Shown in pieces: positions 34,076-42,986 of a DNA stretch of 64,000 nucleotides. The notes beneath the pieces are model-generated. The model was not told the origin of the DNA. It made no database searches and worked only from the letters and a program-made list of their open reading frames with translations. Source of the stretch: Pararhizobium sp. (lineage in GTDB: Bacteria > Pseudomonadota > Alphaproteobacteria > Rhizobiales > Rhizobiaceae); assembly GCA_030655075.1 (NCBI GenBank), contig JAURWE010000051.1:1-64000 (forward strand). Direction: 5' to 3'. The number at the start of each line of letters is the position of its first letter. Position 1 is the first letter of the stretch. A program made the position numbers and the translations under genes.

Positions 34076-35547
34076 TTCGCGGGCGTGAACCGGCCGGCGG
34101 CCTGCTCGATGACGTGGGCGGTCCTGAAGAGGGTTTCCTCCTCGAACGGCTTGCCGATCAGTTGCAGACCGAGCGGCAGGCCCTTGCGGTCGAGACCGGC
34201 GGGCACCGAAAGGCCCGGCAGGCCGGCCATGTTGACCGTGACCGTGAAGATATCCTGGAGATACATTTTCACCGGATCGGACGCCAGCTCCTCGTCGGCA
34301 ATGCCGAAGGCGGAGGATGGCGTGGCGGGGGTCAGGATCGCATCGACACCGGCATGGAAGGCCAGTTCGAAATCGCGCTTGATCAGCGTCCGGACCTTCT
34401 GGGCCTGCAGGTAGTAGGCGTCGTAGTAGCCGGCCGACAGCACATAGGTGCCGATCATGATGCGGCGCTTGACCTCCTGGCCGAAACCGGCGGCGCGGGT
34501 CTTCTCATACATGTCGACAATGTCCTTGCCATCGACCCTGAGGCCGTAGCGGACGCCGTCGTAACGCGCGAGGTTGGAGGAGGCTTCGGCGGGGGCCACG
34601 ATGTAATAGGCCGGCAGCGCGTATTTCGTGTGCGGCAGGCTGATGTCGACGATTTCGGCACCGGCATCCTTCAGCCAGGCAATGCCCTGCTGCCAGAGCG
34701 TCTCGATCTCCTCCGGCATGCCATCGACGCGGTATTCCTTGGGAATGCCGATCTTCATGCCCTTCAGCGACTGGCCCAGAGACTTTTCATAATCCGGCAC
34801 CGGCAGATCGACCGAGGTCGTGTCCTTTGCGTCGGTGCTGGCCATGGAGCGCAGCATGATGGCCGCATCGCGGACGTCGCGGGCGATCGGGCCTGCCTGA
34901 TCGAGCGAGGATGCAAAGGCGACGATGCCCCAGCGCGAGCAGCGGCCATAGGTCGGCTTGATGCCGACCGTGCCGGTGAAGGCGGCCGGCTGGCGGATCG
35001 AGCCGCCCGTGTCGGTGGCGGTGGCGCCGGCGCAGAGATGGGCGGCAACGGCGGCGGCCGAGCCGCCCGAGGAGCCGCCGGGAACCAGCTGCTGGTTGGA
35101 ACCATTGGCGCGCCAGGGGTTGATCACCGGGCCGTCGTGTGAGCTCTCGTTCGAAGAGCCCATGGCGAACTCGTCCATGTTCAGCTTGCCGAGCATGACG
35201 GCGCCGTCGTCCCACAGGTTCTGGGTGACGGTCGATTCGTAGCGCGGCTTGAAGCCGTCGAGGATGTGGCTGCAGGCCTGCGTGCGCACGCCTTCGGTGC
35301 CGAACAGATCCTTGATGCCGAGCGGAATGCCTTCGAGCGCGCCGGCGGTTCCTGCCGCGATACGGGCGTCGGAGGCTTTTGCCATATCCAGCGCCTTGTC
35401 GGAGGTCACGGCGACATAGGCATTGAGCGCGCCATTGGCGGCATCGATGGCGGCAACATAGGCGCTCGTCAGCTCGACGGCGGTGAACTCCCTGGCAAGA
35501 AGCTTGGTGCGCGCTTCGGCGATGGTGAGGCTGGTCAGGTCGGTCAT
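34066..35547 (-). CDS. gatA: Asp-tRNA(Asn)/Glu-tRNA(Gln) amidotransferase subunit A
   Basis: The glutaminase/amidase subunit of GatCAB. The 493-residue protein holds the Ser-cisSer-Lys triad of the amidase signature family: lysine in GIPLGIKDLFGTEG, then the region PGGSSGGSAAAVAAHLC and the nucleophile serine in TDTGGSIRQPAAFTG. The start at 35547 (MTDLTSLTIAEARTKLL) matches relatives; an in-frame GTG 6 bases upstream is less likely. Preceded by gatC with 59 bases between. Confidence 0.98.
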   Translation of the reverse strand: MTDLTSLTIAEARTKLLAREFTAVELTSAYVAAIDAANGALNAYVAVTSDKALDMAKASDARIAAGTAGALEGIPLGIKDLFGTEGVRTQACSHILDGFKPRYESTVTQNLWDDGAVMLGKLNMDEFAMGSSNESSHDGPVINPWRANGSNQQLVPGGSSGGSAAAVAAHLCAGATATDTGGSIRQPAAFTGTVGIKPTYGRCSRWGIVAFASSLDQAGPIARDVRDAAIMLRSMASTDAKDTTSVDLPVPDYEKSLGQSLKGMKIGIPKEYRVDGMPEEIETLWQQGIAWLKDAGAEIVDISLPHTKYALPAYYIVAPAEASSNLARYDGVRYGLRVDGKDIVDMYEKTRAAGFGQEVKRRIMIGTYVLSAGYYDAYYLQAQKVRTLIKRDFELAFHAGVDAILTPATPSSAFGIADEELASDPVKMYLQDIFTVTVNMAGLPGLSVPAGLDRKGLPLGLQLIGKPFEEETLFRTAHVIEQAAGRFTPAKWW

Positions 35548-35606
35548 GGGCACAGAGGCTTTCGATATCGGGGCGTTCGGACGGCTGCGGCGACGGACTG
35601 CGCGGT

Positions 35607-35894
35607 CTATTCGACGACCTTGGGGACGAGGAAGAAGTTACGGTCGGACACCGGCGCATTGGCGACGATGTCGTCGGCCTTGTTGCCGTCGGTGACGGCA
35701 TCGAGCCGCTTCTTCATCGCCATCGGCGTCACCGACGTCATCGGCTCGACGCCCTCGACGTTGACTTCCGACAGCTGCTCGACGAAGCCGAGGATACCGT
35801 TCAGTTCGCCGAGCATGCGATTGGCGTCGTCTTCGCTGACAGCGATGCGGGCAAGACGGGCAACACGCTTGACGGTGGCAAGATCAACGGACAT
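35607..35894 (-). CDS. gatC: Asp-tRNA(Asn)/Glu-tRNA(Gln) amidotransferase subunit C
   Basis: Small belt subunit that wraps around GatA and GatB. The 95 residues start MSVDLATVKRVARLARIAVSEDDANRM and include VNVEGVEPMTSVTPMAMKKRLDAV and the ending NFFLVPKVVE, all typical of GatC. First gene of the gatC-gatA-GNAT-GNAT run. Confidence 0.96.
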   Translation of the reverse strand: MSVDLATVKRVARLARIAVSEDDANRMLGELNGILGFVEQLSEVNVEGVEPMTSVTPMAMKKRLDAVTDGNKADDIVANAPVSDRNFFLVPKVVE

Positions 35895-36011
35895 CGGGCT
35901 CTCCGGTTTGGAATTCTCCCCCGCTATAATGGCCAGCGTGCCCCCGTGCAACGGGGAAATGGCCCTTGCCAGCGCCTGCATTCAGCGAAACTTAGGCGCT
36001 GTATGTTCAAT

Positions 36012-36716
36012 TCAGAGATCGACGCTGCCACCGGATGCCGGTGTCTCGACCTTGACCGATGTGCCTTCGAGCCCGGCGACGAACAGATCAGGCGTCTGGT
36101 CAATGATGCCGAAGGAGCCGTAGTGGCAGGGCAGCACCGTCTTGAACTTGAAATAGCGATGGCAGGCGAGCGCCGCCACGGCACCGCCCATGGTGAAGCG
36201 GTCGCCGATCGGCACGAGGCCGATTTCCGGCTGGTGCAGCTCGTTGATCAGCGCCATGTCGGAGAAGATGTCGGTATCGCCCATGTGATAGAGCGTTGCC
36301 TCGTCGTCGAAATGCAACACCAGGCCATTGGCGTTGCCGAGTGCGTGCGAAACGCCGTCTTCAGTGATCTGGGCCGAAGAATGCAGCGCGTTGACGAAGG
36401 TGGTGGAAAAGCCCCTCTGGTGGATCGTGCCGCCGGTGTTGCCCATTTCCAGCGCCGAGACACCCTTGGAGCCGAGCCAGGCGGCCAGATCGGCATTGGC
36501 GACCACGGTTGCTCCGGTTTCCTTGGCGATTGCGATCGTATCGCCGACATGGTCGCCGTGGCCGTGGGTCAACAGGATATGGGTGAGCCCGGCCGCGACC
36601 GTCTTGCGATCCTCGTCGCGGAAGGACGGATTGCCGGTGAAGAACGGATCGATCAGGATTTTCGCGCTTGCAGTTTCAATGTGAAAGGCAGAATGGCCGA
36701 GCCATGTGATTTTCAT
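36012..36716 (-). CDS. UPF0173-type metal-dependent hydrolase (metallo-beta-lactamase fold)
   Basis: A 234-residue protein with the metallo-beta-lactamase zinc motif THGHGDHVGD near residue 50, preceded by ITWLGHSAFHIETASAKILIDPFFTGNPSF and followed by HMGDTDIFSDM and the late histidine in LPCHYGSFGIIDQTPD. This is the UPF0173/YtkL group, whose substrates are unknown. It lies 118 bases upstream of gatC on the same strand and may be independent of it. Confidence 0.92.
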   Translation of the reverse strand: MKITWLGHSAFHIETASAKILIDPFFTGNPSFRDEDRKTVAAGLTHILLTHGHGDHVGDTIAIAKETGATVVANADLAAWLGSKGVSALEMGNTGGTIHQRGFSTTFVNALHSSAQITEDGVSHALGNANGLVLHFDDEATLYHMGDTDIFSDMALINELHQPEIGLVPIGDRFTMGGAVAALACHRYFKFKTVLPCHYGSFGIIDQTPDLFVAGLEGTSVKVETPASGGSVDL

Positions 36717-36810
36717 TGCGGATCTCCGATTGGAATTGGCGGGTCGATTTCGTCACCGGACCGGCATATGGATTTGTCGTCACAGAATAAAAGATCGAAT
36801 CGACAGCGAT

Positions 36811-37308
36811 ATGGCAATTCTTTCCATCGAGGACCTGGCGGCAACGCTCGAAAAGGGCCAGGCGATTGCCGGGCTCGATCTCGGCACCAAGACGATCGGC
36901 ATTTCGGTGTCCGATCTCGGCCGCCGCTTTGCCACGCCGCGCGACGTGATCAAGCGCGTCAAGTTCGGCCCCGATGCCGAAGCCTTGCTGGCAATGGCGG
37001 CGAAGGAAAGGATCTTTGCCTTCGTCATCGGTCTGCCGGTCAACATGGATGGATCGGAGGGGCCGCGGGTTCAGGCGACCCGCGCTTTCGTGCGCAATAT
37101 GGGCACGAAGACCGAGATCCCCTTCGTCTACTGGGACGAGCGGCTGTCAACCGTGGCGGCGGAGCGGATTCTGATCGAGATGGATGTGTCGCGCAAGAAG
37201 CGGGCGGAGCGCATCGACAGCGCCGCCGCCTCGTTCATTCTTCAGGGTGCGCTCGACAGGCTGACATCGCTGGCGCGGGCAGAATTGTCCGACGGGCTGG
37301 ACGGATAG
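36811..37308 (+). CDS. ruvX: YqgF/RuvX-family pre-16S rRNA nuclease / putative Holliday junction resolvase
   Basis: RNase H-fold nuclease, shown in E. coli to finish the 16S rRNA 5' end and once proposed as a resolvase. The 165-residue protein has GLDLGTKTIGISVSD with the first catalytic aspartate, FVIGLPVNMDGSEGPR, and PFVYWDERLSTVAAE followed by ERIDSAAASFILQGAL with the last acidic residues. The start at 36811 is chosen as the family start. Its last 67 bases overlap the opposing small membrane protein gene. Confidence 0.93.
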   Translation: MAILSIEDLAATLEKGQAIAGLDLGTKTIGISVSDLGRRFATPRDVIKRVKFGPDAEALLAMAAKERIFAFVIGLPVNMDGSEGPRVQATRAFVRNMGTKTEIPFVYWDERLSTVAAERILIEMDVSRKKRAERIDSAAASFILQGALDRLTSLARAELSDGLDG

Positions 37309-37577
37309 CGCTTCTGCCACCAGGCACGAATTTCGCGGCGCTTGCGATAGGCGATGATGGCCATGACCAGCAGGCTGTCGAAAGCGATGGCGCGGGCGAC
37401 AAGCGGCGGTATGGTTTCCGGCGGAATGCCGAGCACGCTGCCGTAGATCTGGAACACCAAATCATGGGCGTCGCGCGTCAGCATGAAGATGCCGAAACTC
37501 ATGTCGTAATAGGAAAGTCCGTACCAGGCGCCGAGAAGAAGGACCGGCCCTGCCCAGAGAATGAGAAACCATTTCAT
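37242..37577 (-). CDS. Small membrane protein, probably DUF6105 family
   Basis: A 111-residue protein with an N-terminal membrane segment (MKWFLILWAGPVLLLGAWYGL), a conserved middle DMSFGIFMLTRDAHDLVFQIYGSVLGIPPETIPPLVARA and a second hydrophobic stretch (AIAFDSLLVMAIIAY) followed by a basic tail. I recall this pattern as a rhizobial DUF6105 family, without known function. Its 3' end overlaps ruvX on the other strand by 67 bases, and its ATG overlaps the stop of the small upstream gene. Confidence 0.75.
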   Translation of the reverse strand: MKWFLILWAGPVLLLGAWYGLSYYDMSFGIFMLTRDAHDLVFQIYGSVLGIPPETIPPLVARAIAFDSLLVMAIIAYRKRREIRAWWQKRYPSSPSDNSARASDVSLSSAP

Positions 37578-37747
37578 GCCGTCTTCCCTTCCCGCTGACC
37601 ATCATGGTCCACCAGACGCTCGACCAGCGCCTTCATCGAAAACCGCGAAACTGCCGCCAGTGTCAACACCATCGCCGGTGTCGCAATGTCCAGTGCCAGA
37701 CCGGCAAAGAACATCGTCGATGCGGCTATCAATGCGATCCTTGACAT
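37574..37747 (-). CDS. 57-residue predicted membrane protein, unknown function
   Basis: Reads MSRIALIAASTMFFAGLALD, continues hydrophobic to about residue 32 (IATPAMVLTLAAV), then has a short charged tail ending GQREGKTA. The stop TGA overlaps the ATG of the next membrane protein (ATGA at 37574-37577), strong support for a coupled two-gene unit. A CGGGAA stretch lies 5 bases before its ATG. It is too short for most gene callers. It could form one long or two short membrane helices. No family recognised. Confidence 0.6.
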   Translation of the reverse strand: MSRIALIAASTMFFAGLALDIATPAMVLTLAAVSRFSMKALVERLVDHDGQREGKTA

Positions 37748-37945
37748 GTTTATTCCCGACAGAACGCGTTACCAAAGCTGTCTGGTGACTGTCGCCGGTT
37801 AAGGCCGATGGCGCAACGTAAACCATTTGTTAAGGTTAATTTCCATTAAGCATGTCCGCTAACCTTGACGGCGGCCGCCCCTTTGCATTGCGCAAACGCC
37901 GATGGCGGCTTATCGGTGGGATTATCCTTCCTTGCAGAATTTCCC

Positions 37946-38881
37946 ATGCTGATCATTTTCGAAAGTATCCTGCCGGTCTTCCTTCTCGTGCTTCTCGGTG
38001 TCTGGCTCAAGCGCTCGCCGCTGATCGACAACACGCTGTGGGAGGGACTGGAGCAGTTCGGCTATTACATCCTCTTCCCTGCCCTGCTTTTCTCGACCAT
38101 GGCACAGGCGGATTTCGCCGGCTTGCAGCCCGATACGACCGGCATCGCGACGATCAGCAGCATCACGCTGATGTCCGGCCTTCTGCTGCTGCTCTGGCCG
38201 CTCCTGCGCAACCGGCATGTCACGGGTTCGTCCTTCACCTCGGTCTTCCAGACGGCAACGCGCTGGAACGGGTTCATGGCACTGGCGATCGCCAACAAGC
38301 TCTATGGCCCGATCGGCCTGACGCTGACGGCGCTGGTGATGACGCTGATCATCATCCCGATCAACCTCTACAATATCGGCGTGCTGGTCTGGTTCAACGG
38401 TGGTGCACGGGGCCTGCGCTTCTTCGCCTTCAAGATCGTCACCAACCCGCTGATCGTCGCCTCGGTCGCCGGCATCGTTCTCAATCTGGCGGGCCTGACC
38501 GTTTACGGACCGGTGATGAGCGCGGTCGACATGCTGGCCAGCGCCTCACTCAGCCTCGGGCTGGTGATGGTCGGCGCCGGGCTCAAGGTGGCCGATGCGC
38601 TCAAACCCCGGCGCGTCGTGGTGCTGGCGGTGTTTCTGAAACTGATCATCATGCCGGTGTTCATGGTCGGCATGAGCTATCTGCTCGGCATGCGCGGCGA
38701 TCCGCTGCTGGTGATCGCGCTTGGCGCCAGCGTGCCGACGGCGATGAACGGCTATCTTCTGGCCAAGCAGATGGGCGGCGACGCTCCGCTCTATGCGGCC
38801 ATCGCAACGCTGCAGACGCTGGCCGCTTTCTTCACCATTCCGCTGGTGCTGGCGGTGACGGGCTATATCGCGGCGGGGTAG
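37946..38881 (+). CDS. AEC-family (auxin efflux carrier-like) transporter
   Basis: A 311-residue inner-membrane protein with about ten hydrophobic helices, beginning MLIIFESILPVFLLVLLGVWLKRS and including FGYYILFPALLFSTMA, TRWNGFMALAIANKLYG and SLGLVMVGAGLKVADALKP, the Pfam Mem_trans pattern of malonate and auxin-type carriers. Substrate unknown. The start at 37946 is preferred to in-frame ATGs upstream because the first helix begins there. Its last 19 bases overlap the end of the opposing acyl-CoA dehydrogenase gene. Confidence 0.92.
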   Translation: MLIIFESILPVFLLVLLGVWLKRSPLIDNTLWEGLEQFGYYILFPALLFSTMAQADFAGLQPDTTGIATISSITLMSGLLLLLWPLLRNRHVTGSSFTSVFQTATRWNGFMALAIANKLYGPIGLTLTALVMTLIIIPINLYNIGVLVWFNGGARGLRFFAFKIVTNPLIVASVAGIVLNLAGLTVYGPVMSAVDMLASASLSLGLVMVGAGLKVADALKPRRVVVLAVFLKLIIMPVFMVGMSYLLGMRGDPLLVIALGASVPTAMNGYLLAKQMGGDAPLYAAIATLQTLAAFFTIPLVLAVTGYIAAG

Positions 38882-40515
38882 AGAAGATTGAGGATGTAGG
38901 CCGAATCGAAGCGTGAATCGAGCATGCCGTAGGTCGAGCGCCAGCCGGCGGCCAGCCTCGATTCAAGGAAGGCATCGGCCACCCTGCCCGCGCCCAGCCG
39001 GTAGAGCTCGGAGGCGGCTGCTGCCAGCGCCAACTGTTCGACCAGCATGCGGGCGGCACCCTCGTCGCGTTCACAGAGCGACATGGCCGCACGCAGGACA
39101 TCGACCGTCTTCTTGCCCGAGGGCCCAAGATCGCGCATGAAAATCGCGAAGAGCTGCTCGAACAGGTCCTTGCCGCGCGCCAGCACGCGCAGCACGTCGA
39201 GCGCCATGACATTGCCGGACCCTTCCCAGATCGCATTGACCGGCGCCTCGCGATAATGCCGGGCGATCGGGCGTTCCTCGACATAACCGCTGCCGCCGAT
39301 GCATTCCATCGCCTCGTAGATCAGCGCCGGGGCGATTTTGCAGCTCCAGTATTTCGCAACCGGCGTCATGATCCGCGCATAGGCGGCGTCCTCGGCACTG
39401 TCGCGCGCCTTGTCGAAGGCATCGGCCAGGCGGAACGACAGGGCGCTGGCGGCGGCGACATCGAGCGCCATATCGGCCAAAACGCGGGTCATCATCGGCT
39501 GATCGAACAGCGGCTTGCCGAAAACCTTGCGGCCACGGGTGTGGTGGACGGCTTCGGCGAGCGAGGCGCGCATCATGCCGGCCGACGACAGAGCACAATC
39601 GAGCCGCGTCAGGGTGACCATGTCGAGAATGGTGCGCACGCCGCTGTCGGCGGGACCGAGTGCGAAGCCGAACGTGTCGTTGAATTCGACCTCGGAAGAC
39701 GCGTTCGAGCGGTTGCCGATCTTGTCTTTCAGACGCTGGAAACGCAGGCCATTGGCGGCGCCATCCTCGAGCAGGCGCGGCACGAGGAAGCAACCAAGAC
39801 CGTCGCGGGTCTGGGCAAGCATGACGAAGGCGTCGCTCATCGGCGCCGACATGAACCACTTGTGACCATTGAGGCGGTAGACGCCCTCGCCGACCCGCTC
39901 GGCCGTCGAGGTGTTGGCGCGCACGTCGGTGCCGCCCTGCTTCTCCGTCATGCCCATGCCGATGGTGACGGCGGTCTTCTGCATCCACGGACGGTTCGAC
40001 GAATCATATTTGCGCGAAATGATCTTCGGCGCCCATTCCTTCTGGATGCCGGGCGATGCGGTCAGGGCTGCCACCGAAGCGCTGGTCATGGTCAGCGGGC
40101 AGAGATGGCCCGATTCCAGCTGCGCCGTCAGATAGAAGCGGATGGCGCGCACCGCATGCGAGCGGCCGCTTTCGGCCGGGATATTTTCCCAGGCCGACGA
40201 ATGCAGGCCGGCGGCCATGGAACGGCGCATCAGCGCGTGCCAGGCGGGGTGAAAATCGACGGTGTCCAGACGCTCGCCGCGCGGCCCATGGGTGCGCAGC
40301 TGCGGCAGGCCCTGATTGGCCATGCGGGCCAGTTCCTGCGCCTCCGGCGAGGTCACGTAGCGGCCGATCGCCTCGAAATCGTCGCGAAGGGGTTTTGCCA
40401 TCGTCGAGGTGATATCGACCAGCAGCGGGTCGGAGCGGTAGGCATTGATGCCCGACCAGAGCTTCGGCTGGTTCAGGTCTGCGAATTTCTGTTCAGTGCG
40501 GGACATTTGAGTCAT
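38863..40515 (-). CDS. AidB-like acyl-CoA dehydrogenase family flavoprotein
   Basis: A 550-residue protein of the AidB subgroup. It has the N-terminal AidB domain (WSGINAYRSDPLLVDITSTMA, HPAWHALMRRSMAAGLHSSAW), an acyl-CoA dehydrogenase core with the FAD-site region KTAVTIGMGMTEKQGGTDVRANTS and GHKWFMSAPMSDAFVMLAQT, and the C-terminal CIGGSGYVEERPIARHYREAPVNAIWEGSGNVMALDVLR. AidB of E. coli belongs to the Ada alkylation response, but no ada or alkB lies nearby here. Start could be 40515 or 40506 (MSRTEQ). Confidence 0.92.
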   Translation of the reverse strand: MTQMSRTEQKFADLNQPKLWSGINAYRSDPLLVDITSTMAKPLRDDFEAIGRYVTSPEAQELARMANQGLPQLRTHGPRGERLDTVDFHPAWHALMRRSMAAGLHSSAWENIPAESGRSHAVRAIRFYLTAQLESGHLCPLTMTSASVAALTASPGIQKEWAPKIISRKYDSSNRPWMQKTAVTIGMGMTEKQGGTDVRANTSTAERVGEGVYRLNGHKWFMSAPMSDAFVMLAQTRDGLGCFLVPRLLEDGAANGLRFQRLKDKIGNRSNASSEVEFNDTFGFALGPADSGVRTILDMVTLTRLDCALSSAGMMRASLAEAVHHTRGRKVFGKPLFDQPMMTRVLADMALDVAAASALSFRLADAFDKARDSAEDAAYARIMTPVAKYWSCKIAPALIYEAMECIGGSGYVEERPIARHYREAPVNAIWEGSGNVMALDVLRVLARGKDLFEQLFAIFMRDLGPSGKKTVDVLRAAMSLCERDEGAARMLVEQLALAAAASELYRLGAGRVADAFLESRLAAGWRSTYGMLDSRFDSAYILNLLYPAAI

Positions 40516-40735
40516 TCCCGGTTTCTATCGCATGTTCAGGCGGCGCGAAACTGTGACCGGCCGGCAAACGATGGTGTTTCCGCAAAGATTTGCAGCAAAG
40601 CCGGATTCTGCGCAGCCATCCGCTGAAAACTTCGCAAAAGCATTGGGATAATGCGGCGACGGCGGATGCCCTTGCTTGCCGGTTCAACCATCGCGCTCTA
40701 TACAGCGCTCGCATCGTCAAAATCGGAGACGGCCC

Positions 40736-41677
40736 ATGGCAATTTATCCGCACCGCCATCTGCTTGGCATCAAGGGTCTCACCGAACAGGACATCACGCT
40801 GTTGCTGGACCGGGCCGACGAGGCCGTGAAGATCAGCCGGCAGCGCGAGAAAAAAACCTCGACGCTGCGCGGTCTCACCCAGATCAATCTTTTCTTCGAA
40901 GCCTCGACCCGCACGCAGGCTTCCTTCGAACTCGCCGGCAAGCGGCTGGGTGCAGACGTCATGAACATGTCGGTCGGCAATTCCTCCGTCAAAAAAGGTG
41001 AAACGCTGATCGACACGGCAATGACGCTGAATGCCATGCACCCGGACGTGCTGGTGGTGCGCCATTCGTCGGCCGGCGCGGCTGCTCTTCTTGCCCAAAA
41101 GGTGTCCTGCGCCGTCATCAATGCCGGCGATGGCCAACACGAGCACCCGACACAGGCGTTGCTCGACGCACTGACGATCCGCCGCGCCAAGGGCAAGCTG
41201 TCGCGCATCATCGTCGCCATCTGCGGCGACGTGCTGCATTCGCGCGTTGCCCGCTCCAACATTCTTCTGCTCAACGCCATGGGCGCGCGGGTTCGGGTCG
41301 TCGCCCCGGCAACGCTGCTGCCGTCCGGCATCGCCGACATGGGCGCTGAGGTCTACCATTCGATGGAGGACGGCCTGAAGGACGCCGATGTGGTGATGAT
41401 GCTGCGGCTGCAGCGCGAGCGCATGTCCGGCTCCTTCGTGCCGTCGGTGCGCGAATATTTCCATTTCTATGGGCTCGATGCGGAAAAGCTGAAAGTGGCG
41501 CGGGACGACGCGCTGGTCATGCATCCCGGCCCGATGAACCGCGGCGTCGAGATCGCGTCGGACATTGCCGACGGGCCGCAGAGCGTCATCGAGCAACAGG
41601 TGGAAATGGGGGTCGCCGTGCGCATGGCGGTGATGGAGACACTTCTTCTCTCGCAGGCCGGGGAGCTACGCCTATGA
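40736..41677 (+). CDS. pyrB: Aspartate carbamoyltransferase catalytic subunit
   Basis: Second step of pyrimidine synthesis, carbamoyl phosphate plus aspartate. The 313-residue protein contains the carbamoyl-phosphate motif FFEASTRTQASFELAGKRLG, HPTQALLDALTI and DVVMMLRLQRERM in the aspartate domain. Its stop overlaps the start of the dihydroorotase-like gene by four bases. No pyrI regulatory subunit is present, consistent with the class in which PyrB assembles with a dihydroorotase-like partner. Confidence 0.97.
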   Translation: MAIYPHRHLLGIKGLTEQDITLLLDRADEAVKISRQREKKTSTLRGLTQINLFFEASTRTQASFELAGKRLGADVMNMSVGNSSVKKGETLIDTAMTLNAMHPDVLVVRHSSAGAAALLAQKVSCAVINAGDGQHEHPTQALLDALTIRRAKGKLSRIIVAICGDVLHSRVARSNILLLNAMGARVRVVAPATLLPSGIADMGAEVYHSMEDGLKDADVVMMLRLQRERMSGSFVPSVREYFHFYGLDAEKLKVARDDALVMHPGPMNRGVEIASDIADGPQSVIEQQVEMGVAVRMAVMETLLLSQAGELRL

Positions 41678-42957
41678 AGCCCCTCCTCCTCAAAAATGTC
41701 CGCCTCCTCGACCCATCCCGCAACATCGACGAGACCGGGTCGATCCTGATCGAAAACGGCCGCGTCGTCGCCTCCGGTGCCGGCGCTCACAATCAGGGTG
41801 CGCCCGAAGGTGCCGAGATCCGGGATTGTGGCGGGCTGCTGGCCGTGCCCGGCCTGGTCGATGCGCGCGTCTACGTCGGCGAGCCCGGCGGTGAACATCG
41901 CGAGACGATCGAATCGGCGGCGCGCGCGGCGGCTGCCGGCGGCATCACCTCGTTCATCTCGATGCCCGACACCGATCCTGTCATCGATGACATCGCGCTG
42001 GTGCAGTTCGTCCAGAAGGCGGCGCGCGACAAGGCGATCGTCAATGTCTATCCGGCAGCGGCCCTGACCAAGGGTCTGCGCGGCGAGGAGATGACCGAGT
42101 TCGGGCTGCTGCGGCAAGCCGGCGCCGTCTGCTTCACCAACGGCCGCCAGCCGCTGAACGACACGCTGGTGCTGCGCCGGGCGATGACCTATGCGCGTGA
42201 ATTCGGCGCGGTGATCTCCTGCGAGGTGCGCGACCGCTATCTCGGCAACGGCGTCATGAACGAGGGGCTGCTCGCCAGCTGGCTCGGCCTGTCCGGCGTG
42301 CCGCGCGAGGCGGAGATCATTCCGCTGGAGCGGGATCTGCGCGTCGCAGCCATGACACGCGGCGCCTATCACGCGGCCAAAATCTCGGTGCCGGAATCGG
42401 CCGAAGCGATCAAGCTTGCCCGCAAGCGCGGCGCCAATGTCACCTGCGGCATATCGATCAACCATCTGACGCTGAACGAGAACGATATCGGCGAATACCG
42501 CACCTTCTTCAAGCTGTCGCCGCCGCTCAGGGGTGAGGACGACCGGGTGGCGATGGTGCAGGCACTGGCCGACGGCACCATTGATATCATTGTCTCCTCG
42601 CACGATCCGCAGGATGTCGACACCAAGCGTCTTCCCTTTGCCGAAGCCGAAGACGGCGCCATCGGGCTCGAGACCATGCTGGCGGCCGCCTTGCGCCTCC
42701 ATCACAGCGGCGACGTGCCGCTGATGCGGCTGATCGATGCGATGTCGACCAGGCCGGCGGCGATCTTCGGCCTCGAAGCCGGGACGCTGCGGCCGGGCGC
42801 CCGGGCCGACATCACCATCATCGATCTCGAAGAGCCGTGGATCGTGTCGAAGGACGCGCTGCTTTCGCGCTCGAAAAACACGCCCTTCGAAAATGCCCGC
42901 TTTACCGGACGGGCCGTTCAAACCTATGTTTCGGGACGACTCGTCCATTCGGTCTGA
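41674..42957 (+). CDS. pyrC: Dihydroorotase-like protein lacking metal ligands (pseudo-dihydroorotase, PyrC')
   Basis: A 427-residue amidohydrolase-fold protein next to pyrB. Overall it is a type I dihydroorotase (PGLVDARVYVGEPG, MPDTDPVIDD, TKGLRGEEMTE, GLETML), but the metal and catalytic residues are gone. The D-x-H-x-H motif reads D63-A-R-V-Y67; the HAED/HCED histidine is serine at 182; and TDHAPH is SSHDPQ. Such inactive paralogs act in Pseudomonas and others as structural partners of aspartate carbamoyltransferase. A separate active dihydroorotase must exist outside the window (inference). Confidence 0.93.
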   Translation: MKPLLLKNVRLLDPSRNIDETGSILIENGRVVASGAGAHNQGAPEGAEIRDCGGLLAVPGLVDARVYVGEPGGEHRETIESAARAAAAGGITSFISMPDTDPVIDDIALVQFVQKAARDKAIVNVYPAAALTKGLRGEEMTEFGLLRQAGAVCFTNGRQPLNDTLVLRRAMTYAREFGAVISCEVRDRYLGNGVMNEGLLASWLGLSGVPREAEIIPLERDLRVAAMTRGAYHAAKISVPESAEAIKLARKRGANVTCGISINHLTLNENDIGEYRTFFKLSPPLRGEDDRVAMVQALADGTIDIIVSSHDPQDVDTKRLPFAEAEDGAIGLETMLAAALRLHHSGDVPLMRLIDAMSTRPAAIFGLEAGTLRPGARADITIIDLEEPWIVSKDALLSRSKNTPFENARFTGRAVQTYVSGRLVHSV

Positions 42958-42986
42958 ACCGTTGGCGCCAACCGGGAGGGGAACCG

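Noticed and set aside
37815..37855. AT-rich stretch with TTAA repeats resembling CtrA sites
   Set aside because: The spacing between TTAA halves is 6 bases or less, not the 7 of the CtrA consensus, so I do not call a site.
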